From NCBI GenBank assembly GCA_002696025.1, contig NZQU01000013.1, positions 1 through 11,941 of the forward strand: a DNA stretch of 11,941 bases, given 5' to 3'. This DNA is from Crocinitomicaceae bacterium (lineage in GTDB: Bacteria; Bacteroidota; Bacteroidia; Flavobacteriales_D; Crocinitomicaceae). Shown piece after piece: positions 6,239 to 11,941 of this stretch. The notes below the pieces were generated by a model. The model was not told where the DNA came from, ran no database searches, and was given only the letters and a program-made list of their open reading frames with translations. Each line of letters opens with the position of its first letter. Position 1 is the stretch's first letter. Both the position numbers and the translations under genes were made by a program.

Positions 6239-9200
6239 ATGAAAGCTAAACTATTTATTCTATTCTTTTTTTGTTTGAATCTTACTTTTTCCCAAGATAC
6301 GACTTGGGTTCAAACATTTACATTTGACTCAATCACAACCAGACGTGCCAATTTTGAATTCCCGTCGGAGTTAAACAACAAAAGATTCGAAAAAGTATTG
6401 ATGTATTACAAATTGAAATGTAGCCCTTTAACTACTTGGGATCAATTTGATTGTGGTGAGTGGGATTATCTAACTTACACAAGGGTTTATAATCACACAG
6501 GGCTTTTAGACTCTACTCAAGTAATTGGAAAAAAATATCTTGCCAACACCTTAAGCCCTGATACAATTTCCATTACAAGCTCTGGTACAAATTATTATGA
6601 TTATTACTATAGAGAGGAGAACATCACAAATGGGTTTACAGCGAATCAAGAAGAAATAACCGACTTTAATACAACTGGTAAATTTCCGTTTAACACAGAA
6701 CACAAAGCAGGACGCTTTCAAATGATTGTAACTGCTAGTGAGTTAAGCGCAAACAATGTACCTGCAGGAGATCTCAAATCTTTATTGCTTTACATTGATA
6801 ATATTGGTACAAATGGAGAGCTTATTTCTCCAACTATATCATTAAAAACAACGGCAGATTCAGTTTTAAATTCATTTCATCAAACCGGATTTACAGAGGT
6901 TTATAATATTAGTGCTGGAGGAAATTCAAGTCAAGCACCATTAATTGATGGACCAAATGAGTTTTTCTTTCATACTCCTTTTACATGGAATGGAACTGAC
7001 AACATCATCATTGAATTTTATTTTGAAAATGAAACACCTGTAGCAAACTCAATTTTATTTGAAAATGATGCAAATTACAGTGATAAATCTGCAAGTTACA
7101 ATGGAAAAAATGGCTATTTAAATTTTGATGGGACAAATCATGCGCTTCTTGAGCTTTCTGATACATTAATAAATGATGAAATCACAATTGAGTTTTGGGC
7201 AAAAGGAATGGGAAATACAGGAGTAAACACGAGCATACTTGAGTCTTATGACACTGTTAATAATAGAATTATCAATATTCACATGCCATGGAGCAATAAC
7301 AATTTGTATTTTGATGTCGGAGAAGGATCCTCTTATGATAGAATATACACTGGTGCATCAGGATCAGAAATTGATGGAACATGGAACCATTGGTCATTTG
7401 TGAAAAAACAAAGCACAGGGGAAATGTTTATATACAAAAATGGAGTTTTATGGCTTAATGGAACTGGGAAAGATCGAAATGTAGGTTACATTCATCGATT
7501 TATTATAGGTTCAAATAAAAATTTAGGTAATAATTGGACAGGTAAAATTGATGAATTCAGAATATTTAATCATGCCCTTTCTGATACTGTAATTCAAAAT
7601 AACTTTAATAAAAAACTCACTCAAAACCATCCATTCTATAACAATTGTATGGTCTATTATGATTTTGATAATACACCATATGCAGTTGACCATTCTCATA
7701 ATGACTTTAAGCTTATGCCTTCATCCTATGGAATGATTCAATATGACGAATTACCATTAGTTGATGTCAAAACCAATCTTGCACCTAAAATTGGCATTGG
7801 ATACGGGGGAGTTACAAGTGCCAATGGAATTGACTCTCTTTTTCACAAGAAATTAAAAGAGCCAATAGTTGTATTTGAACAACAAGCAGTTAACTACCAT
7901 TTTGACATTTCAAATAGTTGGATTGGATATGAACAAGGAAATGAAAACACATTTGATTCTTTAGGGCAAATTATTAATTCAGCACCTTTCTCAATAGACA
8001 CAAATTTCTTTAATGCTGACATTACTCATTATTATCAACCATATGAGATAATAGAAGACATTGAAATTGCTCGATATATTACACCTTATGGGATACAGTT
8101 TGATCTTGGACCTAATGGTTTTTCTTGGATTTATGATGTAACTGACTATCAAAATTATTTAAAGGATACTGTTGATTTAAGAGCTCATAATACTCAGGAA
8201 TTACTCGACTTAAAATTTGCATTTATTGAAGGCATTCCACCTAGAGACCTTCATAAAAGAGAAGCTATTTGGGATGATTTCAGAAGTTATTCATTCAACA
8301 GCATGGCAAATGACAACAACCTATCTGCTAAAAGCATCAAGCTTTTAGATAGCTCTGATACATATAAGATCAAAACAAGAATGACAGGGCATGGACATCA
8401 AGGTAATGCCAATTGTTGTGAATGGGTAGCAAACAATCATCAAATAAAAATTGATGGTACTCCAAGGTTTAATTGGAATATTTGGCAACCTACAGAATGT
8501 GGTGATAACCCTAACATTAGTCAGGGGGGCACATGGCCTTATGCAAGAGAAGGATGGTGTCCAGGTGACAAAGTAAAAGAATATGAATTTGAATTAACCC
8601 CTTATGTTACTCCAGGAGATTCAGTTAGTATCGACTATGATGTTAATGACGTCCCATCAAATGATCAAGGACAAGGCAGTGGAAATTATATAGCCGCATT
8701 TGATCTTATTTCATACTCAGCCCCTAACTTTCAAAATGACGCTGCCATTGTAGACGTTTTAAATCCCAATAACTGGGAATACTATAGCAAATGGAATCCA
8801 ACTTGCTCCAACCCAAGAGTTTTACTTAAAAATACTGGAGAGCAAGCGCTTACATCATGTAAAATAAGATGTTGGATTACCTATGGCAACTTTATAGAAT
8901 ATGAATGGACTGGTAATTTAGCCTTTTTGGAAGAGATTGTTGTTGAGATTCCTGTTACTGATCAAACTTGGTGGCATGATTTGGAAGGTAATTTAACATT
9001 TACGGCACAAGTATATGATGTAAATGGGCCTTTTGGAGATGATGAGTATACTCAAAACAGTGTTAAACAATCAAAATTTGATGCCCCAGAAGTTATTAAT
9101 GGGCCATTTTTTGTCTGGTTAAAAACAAACAATAAGGCAAATGAAAATAATTATAGATTGATTGATGGTGAAGGAAATATTTTGTTTGAAAGAAACCAAT

Positions 9201-9703
9201 TGGACAACAATACTGATTATAAAGATACATTTGATTTATCACCTGGATGCTACAGCATTATAATTGAAGATTCTGATAACGATGGATTGTCTTTTTGGTA
9301 TTCTGCTCAAGTTGAAGGGGAAACCGCCGGCACAATGAGAGTCAGACTAGTTGGCGGAGGTTATCTTGAGTTTTTTCCTGGTGATTTTGGAAATTATCAT
9401 AGATATAATTTTTCCGTTGGTTTTGCTCTAGATGTGAATGAGGAAGATTTAGACCACGAAATAGCCGTTTTTCCAAACCCAACAAATGGAGATTGCACTA
9501 TAGAAGTAAATGGTTCGGTATATAATGATGCCAAGTTATATATTTATGATATAATGGGTAAAGAAATGCTATTTAAAGATATGAATGCATCTCAATATTT
9601 TGCTGATGCCTATTTGGATATAAGCAACTTTAAATCTGGCAGGTATATAATTAAAATTGTAACAAACAAAAGAACATATACCAAAGACCTCATTAAAAAA
9701 TAA
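6239..9703 (+). CDS. T9SS-exported peptide-N-glycosidase F-related protein with LamG domain
   Basis: The 1154-residue protein has a signal peptide (about 1-19, ending LTFSQ). Residues 22-87 match the first half of the PNGase F N-terminal domain, including FEFPSELNN and DCGEWDYLTYTRVY. Residues about 88-605 are an insertion with a beta-rich part (about 100-275), a LamG/concanavalin-like domain (283-478) and a linker. The PNGase F match resumes at ARYITPYG (611-618), runs through YDVTDY and FAFIEGIPP (660-668) and covers the C-terminal domain (about 670-828: TGHGHQGNANCCEWV, CGDNPN, REGWCPG). Asp76 and Glu728 align with PNGase F Asp60 and Glu206; Glu118 has no clear equivalent. A CARDB-like region (about 831-945), another beta domain with CYSIIIEDSDNDGLSFW (1004-1020) and a T9SS type A sorting domain (about 1073-1154, VFPNPTNG to KDLIKK) follow. 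It probably acts at the cell surface on N-glycans or glycopeptides; amidase activity is unproven. The next gene begins 5 bases after the stop. Confidence 0.88.
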   Translation: MKAKLFILFFFCLNLTFSQDTTWVQTFTFDSITTRRANFEFPSELNNKRFEKVLMYYKLKCSPLTTWDQFDCGEWDYLTYTRVYNHTGLLDSTQVIGKKYLANTLSPDTISITSSGTNYYDYYYREENITNGFTANQEEITDFNTTGKFPFNTEHKAGRFQMIVTASELSANNVPAGDLKSLLLYIDNIGTNGELISPTISLKTTADSVLNSFHQTGFTEVYNISAGGNSSQAPLIDGPNEFFFHTPFTWNGTDNIIIEFYFENETPVANSILFENDANYSDKSASYNGKNGYLNFDGTNHALLELSDTLINDEITIEFWAKGMGNTGVNTSILESYDTVNNRIINIHMPWSNNNLYFDVGEGSSYDRIYTGASGSEIDGTWNHWSFVKKQSTGEMFIYKNGVLWLNGTGKDRNVGYIHRFIIGSNKNLGNNWTGKIDEFRIFNHALSDTVIQNNFNKKLTQNHPFYNNCMVYYDFDNTPYAVDHSHNDFKLMPSSYGMIQYDELPLVDVKTNLAPKIGIGYGGVTSANGIDSLFHKKLKEPIVVFEQQAVNYHFDISNSWIGYEQGNENTFDSLGQIINSAPFSIDTNFFNADITHYYQPYEIIEDIEIARYITPYGIQFDLGPNGFSWIYDVTDYQNYLKDTVDLRAHNTQELLDLKFAFIEGIPPRDLHKREAIWDDFRSYSFNSMANDNNLSAKSIKLLDSSDTYKIKTRMTGHGHQGNANCCEWVANNHQIKIDGTPRFNWNIWQPTECGDNPNISQGGTWPYAREGWCPGDKVKEYEFELTPYVTPGDSVSIDYDVNDVPSNDQGQGSGNYIAAFDLISYSAPNFQNDAAIVDVLNPNNWEYYSKWNPTCSNPRVLLKNTGEQALTSCKIRCWITYGNFIEYEWTGNLAFLEEIVVEIPVTDQTWWHDLEGNLTFTAQVYDVNGPFGDDEYTQNSVKQSKFDAPEVINGPFFVWLKTNNKANENNYRLIDGEGNILFERNQLDNNTDYKDTFDLSPGCYSIIIEDSDNDGLSFWYSAQVEGETAGTMRVRLVGGGYLEFFPGDFGNYHRYNFSVGFALDVNEEDLDHEIAVFPNPTNGDCTIEVNGSVYNDAKLYIYDIMGKEMLFKDMNASQYFADAYLDISNFKSGRYIIKIVTNKRTYTKDLIKK

Positions 9704-9708
9704 ACCAA

Positions 9709-10467
9709 ATGAGATTGTATCTTACAAAAGAAGATTATATAGAAACTGATGATGCTTTAGACATATCAATACCTGTAAATTTTGAAAAAGGAGTTACAGC
9801 TTGGTATTTGGATAAGTCTAAATCGGAAATTGTAAGATCCGATAAATTTGTAGGTGCTATTTCTGAAGGTGGCGCAGTTAATTTTAGAGACATCTATTTT
9901 AATCCGCATGCACACTGTACACATACAGAATGCTGTGGTCATATTACCCCTGATGTTCACTCTATTAATCAACAACATCAATCAATAGTTTGCAAAGCAG
10001 CTTTATGTACGATTAAACCGAAAGAAATTCTTGTTGATGAATCAAGTGATTTTGTAATTACTTTAGATCATTTCTCTAATATTGAAGATGACATTAAAGG
10101 TCATGAGGCTTTAATTATTAGAACTTCTCCTAATTCAGAAAAAAAACTTAGCAAAGAGTATTCTGGAACTAACCCTGTTTATTTTGACATTAATGTATTG
10201 GAACTTTTAAATAAACATGAAATAAAACACTTGATCATAGACCTCCCTTCCGTAGATAAAGAACAAGATGGCGGTTTGCTTTCTTTTCATCATAAATTTT
10301 GGGGCATTCCTAATAATCCCATAATGGATCGAACAATTACTGAACTTGCCTACATATCAAATGATATTCAAGATGGATCTTATTTGCTTAATCTTCAAAT
10401 AGCCCCTTTTGAAAATGATGCAAGTCCTAGTCGACCAATTTTATACAAAATAAGAAGGGCTGTATAA
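9709..10467 (+). CDS. Cyclase family protein (kynurenine formamidase-like metal hydrolase)
   Basis: The 252-residue protein has no signal peptide and should be cytoplasmic. It matches the cyclase/KynB-like fold of flavobacterial type: SIPVNFEKGVTAWYL near the start, the metal-motif region NPHAHCTHTECCGHI (65-79), ALIIRT (134-139), the near-invariant HLIIDLPSVDKEQDGG (174-189), a second histidine site in SFHHKFWG (His194/195), Glu212 in RTITELAYI, and the closing DGSYLLNLQIAPFENDASP. Members hydrolyse amide or ester bonds (for example N-formylkynurenine) with a divalent metal; the substrate here is unknown. The canonical H-x-G-T-H-x-D-x-P-x-H motif is altered: Cys70 replaces Gly, Glu74 replaces Asp, and the first His is displaced (His67 and His69 flank Ala68). 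Cys75 and Cys76 lie in the same segment. It follows the PNGase F-related gene by 5 bases, so the two form an operon closed by the hairpin at its stop codon. Confidence 0.85.
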   Translation: MRLYLTKEDYIETDDALDISIPVNFEKGVTAWYLDKSKSEIVRSDKFVGAISEGGAVNFRDIYFNPHAHCTHTECCGHITPDVHSINQQHQSIVCKAALCTIKPKEILVDESSDFVITLDHFSNIEDDIKGHEALIIRTSPNSEKKLSKEYSGTNPVYFDINVLELLNKHEIKHLIIDLPSVDKEQDGGLLSFHHKFWGIPNNPIMDRTITELAYISNDIQDGSYLLNLQIAPFENDASPSRPILYKIRRAV

Positions 10468-10482
10468 AACAGCCCTTACTTA
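10451..10482 (+). terminator. Hairpin terminator spanning the stop codon of the cyclase gene
   Basis: AAGGGCTGT (10455-10463) and ACAGCCCTT (10469-10477) form a perfect 9-bp GC-rich stem with a 5-base loop that contains most of the TAA stop (10465-10467). With A10478 bulged, TAAG and CTTA add four more pairs. There is no good T-run after it, so termination may be partial, or the hairpin may mainly protect the 3' end. Confidence 0.5.
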
Positions 10483-10509
10483 AAACCAAAAAACCAAAAA
10501 CCAAAATAA

Positions 10510-10536
10510 TTTGAGTTTACCTATTTGAGTTTTACC
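10510..10536. repeat. Short tandem direct repeat TTTGAGTTT(T)ACC
   Basis: TTTGAGTTTACC (10510-10521) is repeated after two bases as TTTGAGTTTTACC (10524-10536), differing by one extra T. The second copy can also form a 5-bp hairpin, GAGTT (10527-10531) with AACTC (10539-10543). It lies just before the left arm of the long inverted repeat. No function is evident. Confidence 0.4.
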
Positions 10537-10543
10537 AGAACTC

Positions 10544-10675
10544 ATAAGGACAAGTTGCTTCTAACTAGGTTTGATTTCTTTATATTTACTTAAACTCTTA
10601 TCAAACTATAAACTAATGCCTCTCATTGAAGCGAAATCTAACTAAGGAAGAAGCTAACTTGTTTACTCTCCTTAT
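10544..10675. ncRNA. Possible structured RNA: long-range inverted repeat enclosing internal helices
   Basis: The left arm ATAAGGACAAGTTGCTTCT (10544-10562) is complementary to AGAAGCTAACTTG (10649-10661, one bulged T) plus TCCTTAT (10669-10675) after a 7-base internal loop: about 19 pairs in total. Inside, GTTTGAT (10569-10575) can pair with ATCAAAC (10600-10606), or alternatively GATTTC (10573-10578) with GAAATC (10633-10638). No frame crosses the region. No known RNA family is recognised (no RNase P, tmRNA or SRP signature), and AT-rich DNA gives chance pairing, so this is only a candidate. Strand is not determined; plus is suggested only by the neighbours. Confidence 0.2.
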
Positions 10676-10836
10676 TTCCTATTGTGAAGATATTCAAATC
10701 ATTACATTATGCTATGCAAAATGAATATTCTATGGTTTTAGATGAATAATTTAGCTCATCTGTCGAATATTGTGAATTTTACAGCAAAAAAATTAAATGA
10801 AATAAACAATAAATAAATGTAGTTATTGAATATTTA

Positions 10837-10844
10837 TAATTTTG
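10837..10844 (+). promoter_or_regulatory. Bacteroidota-type -7 promoter element TAATTTTG
   Basis: TAATTTTG is an exact match to TAnnTTTG and ends 27 bases before the ATG of the superoxide dismutase gene, predicting a leader of about 20 bases. A convincing TTG-type -33 element is not seen at the usual distance. Confidence 0.4.
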
Positions 10845-10871
10845 TAGTGAATCATTTATATAAATAGATTT

Positions 10872-11915
10872 ATGAAAAAATTAATCTTACTATTGGTTTT
10901 TATTACAATATCAATATGTTATACAGCGCAAATTCATGTTTTACCAAAACTAGGGTATGAATATGCCGCTTATGAACCTTTTATTGATTCTCACACAATG
11001 AAGATCCATCACTTAAAGCACCATCAAGGATACATAAACAAACTAAATAAAGCATTAAAAGGAACTAAAAAAGAAAAAGAGCCCCTCAGCTCTATACTCA
11101 TGAATATTAGCTTATATAATACTACAGTAAGAAATAATGCTGGTGGACATTACAATCATTCTTTATTTTGGAGAATACTTAAGCCAAAGCCAAACAAACA
11201 ACCAAGCGAGGATCTTATGCGAGGAATAGGCAAAAGCTTTGAAAGCATTAATAAACTTAAAGAAGAAATGAACTTAGAGGCTGCCAAAAGATTTGGCTCC
11301 GGATGGGTATGGCTAATTCTTCAGTCTAATGGTGAATTAAAAGTTACCTCAACAGCAAATCAAGACAACCCTCTGATGGATCTTATCAAAGATAGAGGTA
11401 TTCCAATTATTGCTATTGATGTTTGGGAACATGCATACTATTTAAAATATCAAAACAAAAGAAATGACTATTTAGGAGCAATTTGGAACTTAATTGATTG
11501 GGGGGTTGTTTCTGATAATTACATTAAGGCATTTAGCTCTCCCATTTTTCAAGAATTAAAAACACATAATTGGCCAGAATTAAATGTTTTTAGAAACGAT
11601 TTGTCACATATTTATTATTCTGCCGAAATTGAAAATTACGCACCTTTAAAAACAATGACAAAAGAATTAATGCTGAAATCGATTTATCTTAAAAATTCTG
11701 AAATACCTAAAGATCTTAGATCCGATGAATATGGTTATCATGTGATCTTAAATAAGATTGAAAAACAATGTATTGAACTTCATGATCTTGTTTTAGAAAA
11801 TTCATCTAATAAAACATTATTAAAAAAACTCAATACAATGCATGAAACGTTTCATCAGGTTCAAGGTGTTTGCAAACATTATGATGAGCATTATCATGAA
11901 TTTAAAAACAAATAA
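10872..11915 (+). CDS. Exported Mn-type superoxide dismutase with His-rich C-terminal domain
   Basis: The enzyme converts superoxide to oxygen and hydrogen peroxide. A signal peptide (1-20, MKKLILLLVFITISICYTAQ) predicts a periplasmic or surface location. The SOD domain (about 21-220) has all four metal ligands: His46 (MKIHHLKHHQGY), His96 (NNAGGHYNHSLFW), Asp183 and His187 (DVWEHAYY). Gly91-Gly92 and Gln164 in STANQDNP are manganese-type signatures (E. coli SodA pattern); iron enzymes usually have AAQ and NAG there. Family members are normally about 200 residues; this one has about 125 more (225-347). The extra part starts HNWPELNVF, is mainly helical and ends MHETFHQVQGVCKHYDEHYHE, with His324, His328, Cys334, His336, His340 and His342 able to bind metal or haem. 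Similar free-standing helical proteins seem to exist in Bacteroidota (from memory). A likely promoter lies just upstream and a 404-base gap precedes, so it is probably transcribed alone or heads the next operon. Defence against extracellular superoxide is inferred. Confidence 0.9.
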   Translation: MKKLILLLVFITISICYTAQIHVLPKLGYEYAAYEPFIDSHTMKIHHLKHHQGYINKLNKALKGTKKEKEPLSSILMNISLYNTTVRNNAGGHYNHSLFWRILKPKPNKQPSEDLMRGIGKSFESINKLKEEMNLEAAKRFGSGWVWLILQSNGELKVTSTANQDNPLMDLIKDRGIPIIAIDVWEHAYYLKYQNKRNDYLGAIWNLIDWGVVSDNYIKAFSSPIFQELKTHNWPELNVFRNDLSHIYYSAEIENYAPLKTMTKELMLKSIYLKNSEIPKDLRSDEYGYHVILNKIEKQCIELHDLVLENSSNKTLLKKLNTMHETFHQVQGVCKHYDEHYHEFKNK

Positions 11916-11925
11916 ATTCAATTAA

Positions 11926-11941
11926 ATGGAAATTATAAAAA
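11926..11941 (+). CDS. Possible start of a gene running off the right edge
   Basis: Ten bases after the dismutase stop, an ATG opens MEIIK before the window ends. Close spacing on the same strand suggests a co-transcribed gene, but five codons say nothing about the product. Confidence 0.25.

Larger units (their letters stand above)
10468..10871. other. 404-base region without a gene
   Basis: I find no coding frame longer than about 20 codons on either strand. The region holds, in order: the end of the cyclase hairpin; an A/C-rich stretch with three CCAAA units (10486-10506); a short direct repeat (10510-10536); a long-range inverted repeat (10544-10675); an AT-rich stretch without clear structure (10676-10836); and a promoter-like element at 10837. 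It is the largest gap in an otherwise compact window. Confidence 0.6.

Noticed and set aside
9766..9981. Minus-strand open frame of 71 codons opposite the cyclase gene
   Set aside because: It is fully antisense to a conserved gene, including its metal-motif codons, and has no protein-like features.
10468..10871. tRNA, tmRNA, RNase P RNA or CRISPR array in the gene-free region
   Set aside because: No cloverleaf or T-loop GTTCGA-type sequence, no RNase P core, and no regularly spaced repeats of 25 bases or more were found.

Overview
The window looks like chromosomal DNA from a marine-type member of the Bacteroidota, most likely order Flavobacteriales. The evidence is: strongly AT-rich DNA; no Shine-Dalgarno-like sites before the starts; matches to the Bacteroidota -7 promoter element TAnnTTTG; two very large secreted proteins ending in a type IX secretion (T9SS) C-terminal sorting domain; and PKD, LamG, HemJ and cyclase-family proteins with typical flavobacterial sequence signatures. 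I see no rRNA, tRNA, CRISPR array, insertion sequence or phage gene.

Layout. Positions 1-463 (minus strand) hold a short His/Cys-rich membrane-anchored protein and, at the left edge, the first codons of a further minus-strand gene. Positions 524-1551 (plus) carry a secreted MORN-like repeat protein, then a 91-residue protein of unknown role with an intrinsic terminator overlapping its stop codon. Positions 1698-4952 encode a 1084-residue subtilisin-like (S8) protease with prodomain, catalytic triad, PKD/Ig-like modules and a T9SS sorting domain. A two-helix membrane protein (4983-5450) and a 48-codon gene (5488-5634) follow. The 48-codon gene overlaps tail-to-tail, by 6 bases, a minus-strand hemJ (protoporphyrinogen oxidase of haem synthesis). 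Diverging from hemJ is a 1154-residue T9SS protein related to peptide-N-glycosidase F (PNGase F), followed 5 bases later by a cytoplasmic cyclase/kynurenine-formamidase-like protein and a terminator. A 404-base stretch without a gene follows; it contains a long-range inverted repeat. The window closes with an exported Mn-type superoxide dismutase carrying an unusual histidine-rich C-terminal domain, and perhaps the first codons of one more gene.

How the genes fit together. This is not one obvious pathway. The common theme is export: a T9SS protease, a T9SS glycan-active protein, an exported superoxide dismutase and a secreted repeat protein suit a bacterium that digests proteins and glycoproteins outside the cell. 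HemJ is housekeeping. The most interesting points are the PNGase F fold, whose N-terminal domain is interrupted by roughly 500 residues and in which one of three catalytic acids appears to be missing; the two-domain superoxide dismutase; the cyclase with a Cys-enriched, shifted metal motif; and the small gene at the hemJ 3' end.
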